Shown: piece by piece, positions 9,311-17,498 of the stretch | Position numbering within the stretch: position 1 is the stretch's first letter | How the letters are laid out: each line of letters begins with the position of its first letter | Translations under genes and position numbers: made by a program | Source of the DNA: Lepidurus packardi | Taxonomy: Eukaryota > Arthropoda > Branchiopoda > Notostraca > Triopsidae | Assembly: GCA_023053545.1 (NCBI GenBank) | Contig: JAKZAN010000053.1 | Span: forward strand, 186,001-250,000 | Direction of reading: 5' to 3' | Length of the DNA stretch: 64,000 nt | Notes under the pieces: model-generated | What the model saw: only the letters and a program-made list of their open reading frames with translations | What the model was told of the DNA's origin: nothing | Database searches by the model: none

Positions 9311-9601
9311 ATGAAGCGCATCGAACTAAACATCCTCCGCCATGAAAACGATGAACTTATTAAATGCTCAGTAATAGAAGGAAAAATGGGTTGGCAATGC
9401 ATTCTTTTTCGACCCAATTTTCAATTCCGTTTCGTGAACACAAGTTCCTTAATTCACTGTCTTGAATTACTGGCGCAATATCTCGAACCGTTGCCACGAA
9501 TGACTGTTTTTAGTGAGCATGCAATCGACATGTTTTATGTAACAATCATCAACAATAAAATTCTCGAACTGCGGAAAAACAAGTTGCTTAAAAAAAATTA
9601 A
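9311..9601 (+). CDS. Small protein of unknown function
   Basis: I start at ATG 9311 (MKRIELNILRHENDELIKC), giving 96 residues; the longer start at 9272 adds 13 residues without a better context. No signal peptide or membrane segment is visible. The protein is mixed alpha/beta in appearance with a basic tail (LRKNKLLKKN). It is isolated between the rpsA terminator/repeat and the convergent fumC. I do not recognise a family. The clean frame and the shared terminator at its 3' end support a real gene. Confidence 0.5.
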   Translation: MKRIELNILRHENDELIKCSVIEGKMGWQCILFRPNFQFRFVNTSSLIHCLELLAQYLEPLPRMTVFSEHAIDMFYVTIINNKILELRKNKLLKKN

Positions 9602-9608
9602 ACAAAAA

Positions 9609-9630
9609 AAAGCCGCCCAAAGGCGGCTTT
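9609..9630. terminator. Terminator between the small gene and fumC
   Basis: AAAGCCGCC (9609-9617) pairs with GGCGGCTTT (9622-9630). The minus strand has the long T-run (opposite A-run 9602-9611), so it mainly serves fumC; the plus-strand side has only TTTAT. Confidence 0.85.
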
Positions 9631-9649
9631 ATATTCGTCCGAAAAAAAA

Positions 9650-11035
9650 TTAGACCATTTCCTCTGGTTTCACCCAAGCATCAAAATCCTCTGCCGAAAC
9701 ATAACCCAAACGAACCGATTCTTCTTTCAAAGTTGTCCCGTTTTTATGAGCCGTTTGCGCAATTTCAGCTGCTTTATAGTAACCAATTTTAGTATTTAGA
9801 GCTGTAACTAACATCAAAGAATTGTCTACTAATTCCTTAATGCGTTTGTAATTAGGCTCAATGCCTTGCGCGCAATGTTCGTCAAAAGACATACAAGCGT
9901 CACCAATTAAACGTGCCGACTGCAAGAAGTTAGCCGCCATGACTGGTTTAAAAACATTTAGTTCATAATGACCCTGCATGCCGCCCACAGAAATTGCAAC
10001 GTCGTTACCCAATACTTGCGCACAAACCATTGTTAATGCCTCACACTGCGTTGGGTTAACTTTTCCAGGCATAATAGAACTTCCTGGTTCGTTTTCCGGA
10101 ATCAAGATTTCGCCAATTCCTGATCTTGGTCCGCTTGCCAGCATTCGAATGTCGTTTGCAATTTTATTCAAGGAAACAGCAAGCTGCTTCAAGGCGCCAT
10201 GAGATTCTACAATTGCATCATGCGAAGCTAATGCTTCAAATTTATTGGGTGCCGTTTTGAAAGGCATGCCCGTAAATTCTGCGATATATGCTGCAACTTT
10301 AACGTCGTATCCTTTTGGCGTATTCAATCCTGTTCCAACAGCCGTTCCACCCAATGCCACTTCAGACAAATGCGCTAAAGTGTTTTTAAGCGCTTTTAAG
10401 CCATAATTCAATTGCGCCACATAACCAGAAAGCTCTTGCCCTAATGTTAGCGGCGTGGCGTCCATTAAGTGTGTACGGCCAATTTTCACAACGTCTTTAA
10501 AAGCTTCCGCTTTCGCATGCAGTGTGTCTCTTAGTTTCTCAACACCTGGAATTGTGGTTTCGATCACAGCTTTATAAGCTGCGATGTGCATGCCAGTAGG
10601 GAAGGTGTCGTTGGAAGATTGTGATTTGTTCACGTCGTCGTTCGCTTTCACAACTTGCTCGCCTTCGCCAATTTTGAATCCAGCCAAAACTTGGGCGCGA
10701 TTGGCAACAACTTCATTAACGTTCATATTACTTTGTGTTCCAGAACCAGTCTGCCAAATCACCAATGGGAATTGGTCGTCCAGTTTTCCTGCCAAAATTT
10801 CATCACAGACTGCTGCGATTGCGTCGCGCTTTTCAGTCGAAAGTACACCAAGGTCGCAATTTGCATAAGCAGCTGCTTTCTTCAAATAGGCAAAACCTTC
10901 AATTATTTCTTTTGGCATCGAAGCGGAAGGGCCAATTTTAAAATTATTTCTTGAACGCTCGGTTTGTGCTCCCCAGTACTTATCTGCTGGGACTTTCACT
11001 TCTCCCATCGTGTCTTTCTCAATTCTGTATTCCAT
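9650..11035 (-). CDS. fumC: Class II fumarate hydratase
   Basis: Fumarase interconverts fumarate and malate in the TCA cycle. I start at ATG 11035 ([28 protein letters not shown]), giving 461 residues, the family norm. The signature [11 protein letters not shown], the SSNDTFPT and [13 protein letters not shown] motifs are all present. The frame stays open upstream through the heptamer array to about 11308, but that would add a meaningless Phe/Leu/Cys repeat and lacks an ATG. The mRNA start predicted at 11325 implies that the array lies in the 5' untranslated leader. Confidence 0.96.
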   Translation of the reverse strand: MEYRIEKDTMGEVKVPADKYWGAQTERSRNNFKIGPSASMPKEIIEGFAYLKKAAAYANCDLGVLSTEKRDAIAAVCDEILAGKLDDQFPLVIWQTGSGTQSNMNVNEVVANRAQVLAGFKIGEGEQVVKANDDVNKSQSSNDTFPTGMHIAAYKAVIETTIPGVEKLRDTLHAKAEAFKDVVKIGRTHLMDATPLTLGQELSGYVAQLNYGLKALKNTLAHLSEVALGGTAVGTGLNTPKGYDVKVAAYIAEFTGMPFKTAPNKFEALASHDAIVESHGALKQLAVSLNKIANDIRMLASGPRSGIGEILIPENEPGSSIMPGKVNPTQCEALTMVCAQVLGNDVAISVGGMQGHYELNVFKPVMAANFLQSARLIGDACMSFDEHCAQGIEPNYKRIKELVDNSLMLVTALNTKIGYYKAAEIAQTAHKNGTTLKEESVRLGYVSAEDFDAWVKPEEMV

Positions 11036-11086
11036 TGTATTTGTTATATGTGTTAAATGAAAATTAGTGGACATTTTTTTTATATA

Positions 11087-11317
11087 GCCAAAAGGCAAAA
11101 GCCAAAAGGCAAAAGCCAAAAGGCAAAAGCCAAAAGGCAAAAGCCAAAAGGCAAAAGCCAAAAGGCAAAAGCCAAAAGGCAAAAGCCAAAAGGCAAAAGC
11201 CAAAAGGCAAAAGCCAAAAGCCAAAAGGCAAAAGCCAAAAGGCAAAAGGCAAAAGGCAAAAGGCAAAAGGCAAAAGGCAAAAGGCAAAAGGCAAAAGGCA
11301 AAAGCCAAAAGCCAAAA
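11087..11317. repeat. Perfect tandem array of 33 heptamers (GCCAAAA / GGCAAAA)
   Basis: The 231 bases divide exactly into 33 uninterrupted 7-base units of only two kinds, C = GCCAAAA and G = GGCAAAA. In plus-strand order they alternate C,G for units 1-18, then C C G C, nine G, and C C. A C-G pair forms GCCAAAAGGC, a small hairpin with AAAA loop, or UUUU on the opposite strand. No unit carries a substitution. All three minus-strand frames are open through it. It sits 51 nt upstream of the fumC start, between fumC and the divergent small membrane protein gene. Confidence 0.97.
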
Positions 11318-11324
11318 GCTGGCG

Positions 11325-11332
11325 CAAATTTA
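11325..11332 (-). promoter_or_regulatory. Putative -7 promoter box of fumC, just outside the heptamer array
   Basis: On the minus strand the bases read TAAATTTG, matching TAnnTTTG. Initiation would fall at about 11318, exactly at the edge of the array, so the array would be transcribed as part of the fumC leader. No convincing TTG at -33. Confidence 0.45.
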
Positions 11333-11370
11333 ACTATAAATACTATTTTAGAAAAATGATTTGGTTTTAA

Positions 11371-11401
11371 TTGGCGGGAAAAAATAATAAACTTACATTT
11401 G
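11371..11401 (+). promoter_or_regulatory. Promoter of the small membrane protein gene
   Basis: TTG (11371-11373), 20 nt, TACATTTG (11394-11401) fits the Bacteroidota consensus in both boxes and spacing. Confidence 0.7.
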
Positions 11402-11428
11402 CGTATAATTCAAAAAATTCCGGAAAAC

Positions 11429-11608
11429 ATGTTTGAATTTCAACAGTACTTGGGCTTTCTTATGTTTTTAACCATCTTAACGATGGGGTTCTGGCTAATG
11501 ATATTCCTTATTCACTTCGTATTCTATTGGATAGGTGGTGCTAACTGGGAACTTTATAAGGAACGTAAAGCAAAGAAACAGCTTGAAAGAGAACAGTCAG
11601 GTTTATAA
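11429..11608 (+). CDS. Small single-pass membrane protein
   Basis: The 59-residue product starts at ATG 11429 (MFEFQQYLGFL). An upstream in-frame codon at 11399 lies inside the promoter box and is rejected. The product has a hydrophobic stretch at about residues 8-38, broken by Trp and Gly, and a strongly charged Lys/Glu tail (LYKERKAKKQLEREQ), so it should be an inner-membrane protein with a cytoplasmic tail. It has its own promoter and a terminator. I do not recognise a named family. Confidence 0.65.
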   Translation: MFEFQQYLGFLMFLTILTMGFWLMIFLIHFVFYWIGGANWELYKERKAKKQLEREQSGL

Positions 11609-11632
11609 TCAGACAAATTGTTCAAAAAAAAA

Positions 11633-11657
11633 GGAAGCCAATTGGCTTCCTTTTTTT
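11633..11657. terminator. Bidirectional terminator between convergent genes
   Basis: GGAAGCCAATTGGCTTCC (11633-11650) is a perfect 18-base palindrome flanked by A8 on the left and T7 on the right, so it can end transcription in both directions. Confidence 0.93.
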
Positions 11658-11665
11658 GTTGGCTA

Positions 11666-14206
11666 CTATCCGCCATATTCTTCTCCGCCGCCATTGTCCT
11701 CTCTTGGCATTCTTTCGCGCTCACTTTTCTTTTTGTTGAATCGGTATGTGAATGATAAATTAACGCTTCTCACACGCCACTGCATTTCAGAATAAGAATT
11801 CAGTTCGGGTAAATTGGTGTCAAAAATTCGCTTTCTAGAATTGAAAACGTCTTGCACGTTTAAATTTAGGGTTGCTTTATCTTTCAAAATGTCTTTACTA
11901 AATGCAATATTTGCAGCTGCAATGGCACGGCTTACGCCTTGAGCTCTTTTTTCTCTTGCATTATAAGTCACATTCGTTTGCCAGTCGATTTTTCCAGGAA
12001 GCGTCACCTTGGAGGTCACTCTCGCAAACCATGAAAAAGCAGTATTGTCGAAATTTTGCGTTACGGTATTGCCTTGGAAATTAGTGTAAGTGTAATCACC
12101 CTGTGTTTCATTTCTGAATAGATTGAAATTACTGTTCAGTTTCCACCATTTATAAGGGGAATAGTTCAAAGTGAACTCAAATCCAAAGCGGTATTCTGTT
12201 GCAAGGTTAATTGGTGTTGTTAAAATTACTGGCACCCTGATGTCTTCACCATCAACTATTGTGATTTCGCCTGTATTGCTAATTGTATCTTCACCGCCAA
12301 CTACCGTTACAGCAAAAGCGCCTGATTCGCGACGTATGAATTGAAATGCATCGTTTGTACGATTTAGGTACATTGATGTGCTTAGCGTTAACTTGTTATT
12401 CCATTTTTTTAAGTATCCGAAATCAATTGCATCTGTGAAAGCTGGATCTAAATCAGGATTACCTTGAAATATGTTGATGTTACTAGAATAATTTGAAAAG
12501 GGGTTAATTTGTCGGCCACGTGGTCTAGAAATTCGGCGGCTGTAACTTAATGAAACACTGCTTTGGTCTTTAAGTTCATAAGTTAAAAATAAACTCGGAA
12601 AAAAGTTATTGTATTTCTTTGTATTAAAGTCGCTTGTCGTCAGCTGGTTAATTTCAATATTGGAATCTTCCCAACGAAGTCCAGCTAAAACTGAAAGTTT
12701 ACTAAAAAATTTCTTTCCATATTGGGTATAAAGCGCATTTACATTCTCAACATAATTTAACGTATTTGTAAATCTTGCATTTGGCTCCAATTGATTGGTT
12801 AGCGGGTTAAAGATGTTGACTTGGAACGCCGTCGTGTTGTCGTTAAACGATCCTTTATAACCGGCCTCAAACTGGCTGTCTTTTCCAAGAGGTAGAACGT
12901 AGTTAGCTTGGATTTCCGTACTATTTTGCTTTTGATCGTTTAAGGTTGTTTCGGCTCTATTATTAATATCCGAAACTTCGAAGTCTTTGTTTTTAGAAAA
13001 AGATCCGTCCAAAGTAAGCTTGTGACCGTCTTTCTTGAAATTTTTCACGAAATTAGTTGAATAATTAACATCTTCACTTTCGTTGTTTTGTTTTGACAAA
13101 CGTGCATTTGTAAACAAAAAATTGTTGTTTGCATCAAAATTATCGAAATAGACACTTTCAGGGTTCATGCCATTGTTTTTACGCAAACGAAATGAGTTGG
13201 TCCATGTCGTGGATTTATCTAAATACCACTCCATTCCGAAATTGCCGTTAAAACCTTTGCTTAATCTTTCGTTATTTCTTCTCTCGTTAATATATCGTGT
13301 TACTGCTCCTGTATCGCGGTCTAAGTACTGCGTATTGGTAATTCCTCTTCCAGGGTTTGTTCTGTAGTTATATCCTGCAGTTGTAAATAAATTAAAATCT
13401 GCTGTTTTGTAATTCACATTACCAGATGCACCATAAGTTTCCGGATCACCTGCTGACGCGATGAATGTTCCATTTACCCCTAAATTCTTTCCCTTTTTTA
13501 AGATGATGTTGATTAAACCACCACCACCTTCAGAGTCGTATCTTGCAGATGGATTCGTGATTACTTCTACTTTTTCGATTGCATCAGCTGGGATCAGCCG
13601 CAAAGCTTCGGCAACGTTAATTGCTTGTGAAGGTCTTCCGTCTATTAATATTCGAACGTTTTCGTTTCCGCGCAGGGCTACAGTTCCATCAGAATCAACT
13701 GTTACAGATGGAATATTGTCTAAAACATCGCTAACAGTTCCGCCTTTAACCATCAAATCATTGCCAACGTTGTATACTTTTTTATCAAGTTTAATTTCTA
13801 CCGTGGTGTTTTCCGCACGCACTACAACTTCGTTTAGTAATGTAGCATCTTCAGACAATTCGATTGTTCCCAAATTGACATTGTCTGTAATTTTCTTCTG
13901 TTTGATTTGGATCATCTTAAAAGAGATGAACTCGATGTTGATGTTATACATACCAGCCGGCACGTCAATTTCGAATGCGCCCTTTGGGTTTGTAATGCCG
14001 CCAGCAATTGGTTTGGGATTGTCGCCACGAAAAAAAGTAATCGTTGCATATTCTAAAGGTTGTTTGGTCACTTTTTCGATAACAGCTCCGGAAACTTTGA
14101 CCATCTTAACGTCTGGACGGTCACCTGTGCCCATCGGTCTTTGTTGAGCGACTACAACTGTAAATGAAAAAAATAAGAGCGTGGTTAGAAGAGATAGAAT
14201 TCTCAT
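11666..14206 (-). CDS. Outer-membrane beta-barrel receptor (TonB-dependent-receptor-like, OMP_b-brl_3)
   Basis: The 846-residue protein has a signal peptide (MRILSLLTTLLFFSFTVVVAQ), a carboxypeptidase-regulatory-like beta-sandwich (about 38-125, SGAVIEKVTKQPLEYATITFF), a plug domain (about 130-230, DVLDNIPSVTVDSDGTVALRGN) and a large barrel ending in an aromatic C-terminal region with a short Gly-rich tail. This order is that of the outer-membrane beta-barrel family PF14905 common in Bacteroidota. No canonical TonB box is visible. No SusD partner is adjacent, so it is unlikely to be a polysaccharide-uptake pair. Substrate unknown; TonB dependence is inferred. Confidence 0.88.
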   Translation of the reverse strand: MRILSLLTTLLFFSFTVVVAQQRPMGTGDRPDVKMVKVSGAVIEKVTKQPLEYATITFFRGDNPKPIAGGITNPKGAFEIDVPAGMYNINIEFISFKMIQIKQKKITDNVNLGTIELSEDATLLNEVVVRAENTTVEIKLDKKVYNVGNDLMVKGGTVSDVLDNIPSVTVDSDGTVALRGNENVRILIDGRPSQAINVAEALRLIPADAIEKVEVITNPSARYDSEGGGGLINIILKKGKNLGVNGTFIASAGDPETYGASGNVNYKTADFNLFTTAGYNYRTNPGRGITNTQYLDRDTGAVTRYINERRNNERLSKGFNGNFGMEWYLDKSTTWTNSFRLRKNNGMNPESVYFDNFDANNNFLFTNARLSKQNNESEDVNYSTNFVKNFKKDGHKLTLDGSFSKNKDFEVSDINNRAETTLNDQKQNSTEIQANYVLPLGKDSQFEAGYKGSFNDNTTAFQVNIFNPLTNQLEPNARFTNTLNYVENVNALYTQYGKKFFSKLSVLAGLRWEDSNIEINQLTTSDFNTKKYNNFFPSLFLTYELKDQSSVSLSYSRRISRPRGRQINPFSNYSSNINIFQGNPDLDPAFTDAIDFGYLKKWNNKLTLSTSMYLNRTNDAFQFIRRESGAFAVTVVGGEDTISNTGEITIVDGEDIRVPVILTTPINLATEYRFGFEFTLNYSPYKWWKLNSNFNLFRNETQGDYTYTNFQGNTVTQNFDNTAFSWFARVTSKVTLPGKIDWQTNVTYNAREKRAQGVSRAIAAANIAFSKDILKDKATLNLNVQDVFNSRKRIFDTNLPELNSYSEMQWRVRSVNLSFTYRFNKKKSERERMPREDNGGGEEYGG

Positions 14207-14325
14207 GAATGTAATGATTTTGTTTTATGGCAGTTTAGATTGCGAAATTAACTTTTGGTTTAGCTGCCGATTCATAATTTAATGTTAAAAAGCCTATTTC
14301 CAATTCTTAGACTTTTGCTATATGA

Positions 14326-14360
14326 CAAAAAAAATGAGGAAATGTTACAATTTCCTCATT
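14326..14360 (-). terminator. Terminator of the acidic protein gene
   Basis: AATGAGGAAAT (14333-14343) and ATTTCCTCATT (14350-14360) form a perfect 11-bp stem with a 6-base loop. On the minus strand it is followed by T8. Confidence 0.88.
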
Positions 14361-14389
14361 ATATATTTTCAATATTGGTTAAAATTTAT

Positions 14390-14794
14390 TTATTCTTCAT
14401 CTTCTTCATCGCCATCTTCATCAGCGACGTCATCAAAATCATCATCATCGTCGTCTTCATCAGAATCACCTTCAGGATCTTTTGCTAAATCAACTTCCTC
14501 GTCATCGTCTTCAGCAGCGTCATCTTCAATATCTTTCAACGCATCTAATGGTTCAACGATTGCATCTAAATCATCTTCCTCGTCAAATTTTTCAAGTCTA
14601 CTTGCAAGTTTTGTACTCACTTTCACAAGATAGATTGTGTCTTCAGTTCGCACTTCAACGGCTTCGATTAATTCATTTTTTGCATTTCTAAAGCGGATAA
14701 TATTGGAATCATCATATCCTTCAGGAAATTTTTCTACCAATAAGGTTAGAATTTCATTTGTCAGTTTGGAATAGTCAACAATAATTCTTTTCAT
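14390..14794 (-). CDS. Conserved flavobacterial protein with a highly acidic tail
   Basis: The 134-residue product has an N-terminal alpha/beta domain of about 65 residues (MKRIIVDYSKLTNEILTLL...NELIEAVEVRT) and a C-terminal 65-residue tail made almost only of Asp, Glu and Ala. Homologues in flavobacterial annotation are sometimes labelled DNA primase, which nothing here supports. The acidic tail suggests a nucleic-acid-mimicking or chaperone-like role, which is inference. It lies 6 nt downstream of the deoxyhypusine-synthase-like gene and carries the operon terminator. Confidence 0.75.
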   Translation of the reverse strand: MKRIIVDYSKLTNEILTLLVEKFPEGYDDSNIIRFRNAKNELIEAVEVRTEDTIYLVKVSTKLASRLEKFDEEDDLDAIVEPLDALKDIEDDAAEDDDEEVDLAKDPEGDSDEDDDDDDFDDVADEDGDEEDEE

Positions 14795-14800
14795 AGTATT

Positions 14801-15772
14801 TTATAAATCGAGTAGGTAAGCGAAGATTAAGGGAGCAACAATAGTGGCGTCAGATTCTATTACAAATTTTGGGGTGTTGATATCTAGTTTACCCCACGTA
14901 ATTTTTTCGTTTGGAACTGCCCCAGAGTAGGAACCGTAGCTGGTGGTTGAATCAGAAATTTGGCAAAAGTAACTCCAAAAAGGAACATCGTGCATTTCCA
15001 TATCTTGGTATAACATTGGCACAACACATATTGGAAAATCTCCTGCAATTCCGCCTCCAATTTGGAAAAATCCGATTCCATTTTCAGAATTTTTCGTGTA
15101 CCAATCGGCCAAATATGCCATATATTCAATTCCAGACTTCATTGTCGAGGCTTTCAATTCGCCTTTAATTACATAGGAAGCGAAGATATTTCCCATAGTC
15201 GAATCTTCCCAACCTGGCACAACCATTGGTAGGTTTTTTTCAGCAGCGGCATACATCCAACTGTCTTTTAGATCAATTTCGTAATATTCTTCTAAAACTC
15301 CTGAAAGCAACATTTTATACATGAATTCATGCGGAAAATAGCGTTCGCCGCTTTCTTCAGCATCTTTCCAGATCTTGTGAATGTGTTTTTGCAAACGTCG
15401 AAACGCTTCATGCTCTGGGATACAGGTGTCTGTAACGCGATTTAACCCGCGCTCTAATAAATCCCATTCTTGTTGTGGCGTAAGGTCACGATAATTTGGA
15501 ACTCTTTCATAATGTGAGTGCGCAACCAAATTCATGATATCCTCCTCAAGATTGGCTCCTGTGCATGAAATGATTTGAACTTTATCGCGGCGAATCATTT
15601 CTGCAAAGATTTTACCGATTTCAGCCGTACTCATCGCGCCTGCCAATGTAACCATCATTTTTGCGCCATCTTGGAGCTGTTTTTCATAGGCTTTAGCAGC
15701 ATCTACTACTGTAGCCGAATTGAAATGAAGGTAGTACTTTTCCAAAAACTGGCTTATTGGTCCTTTAGTCAT
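14801..15772 (-). CDS. Deoxyhypusine-synthase-family enzyme, probably polyamine-modifying (homospermidine-synthase-like)
   Basis: The 323-residue product aligns with deoxyhypusine synthase over its length. The NAD-site region SCTGANLEEDI is present, and the active-site motif EKITWGKLDIN carries Lys295, equivalent to the lysine that forms the enzyme-butylamine imine in the eukaryotic enzyme (SWGK motif). Bacteria lack eIF5A, so the acceptor is likely not a protein; bacterial members have been linked to homospermidine formation. The neighbouring arginine decarboxylase gene (39 nt upstream) supports a polyamine role. The alternative of EF-P modification is speculative; an efp gene is present at 35781 with Lys32 at the tip. 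Confidence 0.85.
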   Translation of the reverse strand: MTKGPISQFLEKYYLHFNSATVVDAAKAYEKQLQDGAKMMVTLAGAMSTAEIGKIFAEMIRRDKVQIISCTGANLEEDIMNLVAHSHYERVPNYRDLTPQQEWDLLERGLNRVTDTCIPEHEAFRRLQKHIHKIWKDAEESGERYFPHEFMYKMLLSGVLEEYYEIDLKDSWMYAAAEKNLPMVVPGWEDSTMGNIFASYVIKGELKASTMKSGIEYMAYLADWYTKNSENGIGFFQIGGGIAGDFPICVVPMLYQDMEMHDVPFWSYFCQISDSTTSYGSYSGAVPNEKITWGKLDINTPKFVIESDATIVAPLIFAYLLDL

Positions 15773-15811
15773 TATTTCTTTTTTAGCTGATTTTTATTAC
15801 GATTTCGAATT

Positions 15812-17212
15812 TTATTTTTTATTATAACCCAATATATTGAGCACGTCTTCGGCGTTTTGCTGCTCTGAAAATACTTCGGTAGCAATGATTCCGTTTTCAT
15901 CTCGATCAATCAAGATGTGTTTTGGCTGCGGAATTAAACAGTGGTGCAAACCGCCAAAACCGCCAATTGTTTCTTGATACGCACCGATATTAAAGAAACC
16001 AATATACAAAGGTTTTTCTTTATTATACTTGGGCAAGTAAATCGCATTCATGTTTTGCTCTGAGTTGTAATAATCGTCGCTGTCACACGTCATACCACCC
16101 AGCAATACTCTTTCGTATGTGTCGTTCCATCGGTTAACGGCGAGCATTACAAAACGCTTATTGATTGCCCATGTGTCTGGCAATGTCGTGATAAAAGAGG
16201 AGTCGATCATGTTCCATTTTTCACGGTCATTTTGTTGCTTTTGATACAACACTTGATAAATTGCACCACCACTTTCACCAACCGTATATGATCCAAATTC
16301 TGTAAAAATATTTGGTACGGCAACTTCTGCTTCTTCGCATGCAATTTTAATCTGGTTTGTGATTTCGTCGATCATGTATTGGTAGTCGTATTCGAATGCC
16401 AATGAATTTTTAATCGGGAATCCTCCGCCAATATTCAAACTGTCCAATGTTGGACACTCTTTTTTCAATGAAACATAAACCTTGATACATTTCACCAACT
16501 CATTCCAGTAGTATGCTGTATCCATAATTCCAGTATTGATAAAAAAGTGAAGCATTTTTAGCTCTAAATTTTTATTTTCATGGATTTGCTTCTTGTAGAA
16601 CGGAACAATGTTTTTGTATCCTATTCCCAATCGGCTTGTGTAGAATTCGAACTTTGGTTCTTCTTCTGCCGCAATTCGGATTCCAATTTTAAATTTACCT
16701 TTAATTTCTGATTGTAGCAAATCCAATTCTTCAAAATTGTCTATTATCGGAATTGTTTTGTTGTATCCATTGTTGATTAACCTTGCAATATTGGTTACAT
16801 ATTGGTCGCGTTTGAAACCGTTACAGATGATAAAAGTGTTCTTCGAAATCTTTCCTGTTTCTATTAAACGCTCCACTATGTTGATATCGAACGCCGAAGA
16901 TGTTTCGATATGAATATCATTTTTGAACGCTTCATTCATCACATATTCAAAGTGCGAACTCTTCGTGCAATAGCAGTAAAAATATTTTCCCTCATATTTA
17001 TTCTTTTCCATAGCCTTTCGGAACCAATTTTTGGCTTTCTGAATGCTTTTTGAAATTTGAGGTAAATAGGTGAATTTTAACGGTGTTCCGTATTGTTCTA
17101 CCAACTTCATTAAGTCGATATTGTGAAATTGTAAGTTGTCTTTATTAAGGTTAAACTCTTCTTGTGGAAAGTAGTAAGTTTGGTTAATAAGGTCGTAATA
17201 TTTTGTATTCAT
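15812..17212 (-). CDS. speA: Arginine decarboxylase, fold-type III PLP enzyme (short form)
   Basis: The enzyme makes agmatine from arginine, the first polyamine step. The 466-residue product has the alanine-racemase-fold PLP barrel with the probable Schiff-base lysine K84 (FYCYCTKSSHF), the phosphate-binding glycines LNIGGGFP, the TEFGSYTVGESG segment and a C-terminal active-site Cys in GGMTCDSDD. It is much shorter than the E. coli biosynthetic enzyme (about 630-660 residues), as is usual in flavobacteria. No agmatinase gene lies between it and the deoxyhypusine-synthase-like gene. Substrate is by family; ornithine or diaminopimelate cannot be fully excluded. Confidence 0.85.
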   Translation of the reverse strand: MNTKYYDLINQTYYFPQEEFNLNKDNLQFHNIDLMKLVEQYGTPLKFTYLPQISKSIQKAKNWFRKAMEKNKYEGKYFYCYCTKSSHFEYVMNEAFKNDIHIETSSAFDINIVERLIETGKISKNTFIICNGFKRDQYVTNIARLINNGYNKTIPIIDNFEELDLLQSEIKGKFKIGIRIAAEEEPKFEFYTSRLGIGYKNIVPFYKKQIHENKNLELKMLHFFINTGIMDTAYYWNELVKCIKVYVSLKKECPTLDSLNIGGGFPIKNSLAFEYDYQYMIDEITNQIKIACEEAEVAVPNIFTEFGSYTVGESGGAIYQVLYQKQQNDREKWNMIDSSFITTLPDTWAINKRFVMLAVNRWNDTYERVLLGGMTCDSDDYYNSEQNMNAIYLPKYNKEKPLYIGFFNIGAYQETIGGFGGLHHCLIPQPKHILIDRDENGIIATEVFSEQQNAEDVLNILGYNKK

Positions 17213-17446
17213 TGTTCTAATATTGAGGAGGTTGAAAAAGCGTAACTAAAGTTTCAGTTGATCGCGGTTCAAACTCGAATATTAGCATAAATTATAGGTA
17301 AGCTTTCTCCTTGGTTTTTAAATAAAGCTTGTTGGCAAACGTATTCTTTTAGTATCAGTAACGCACGAATAAACCTAAAAAAAGGCGTTCCGTTTGTGCT
17401 GCTTTTATCCCAATTTTGCTTAAATTCTTGTTTTCTTTTCACGGGG

Positions 17447-17478
17447 CAAATGTAAAAAATTAAAAATCTCCTTTGCAA
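17447..17478 (-). promoter_or_regulatory. Promoter for the speA operon
   Basis: On the minus strand TTG (17478-17476), 21 nt, TACATTTG (17454-17447) matches both boxes. Initiation near 17440 gives an untranslated leader of about 230 nt before the speA ATG at 17212. The leader region 17213-17440 contains no gene I can support. Confidence 0.6.
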
Positions 17479-17498
17479 TTATTTTTTCAAAAAATAAT

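Noticed and set aside
11087-11317. Heptamer array considered as a CRISPR
   Set aside because: The units are contiguous with no spacers and no cas gene is present.
11057-11359. ORFs on both strands through the heptamer array, including an N-terminal extension of FumC
   Set aside because: Any frame through a 7-base repeat without stop units stays open; the peptides are pure repeats and the FumC family start is at 11035.
13461-14147. 228-codon forward ORF opposite the N-terminal part of the outer-membrane receptor
   Set aside because: Antisense of recognisable plug and beta-sandwich domains; no independent support.
14322-14633. Ser-rich forward ORF opposite the acidic tail gene
   Set aside because: Poly-Ser arises from reading GAT/GAA tracts on the opposite strand.
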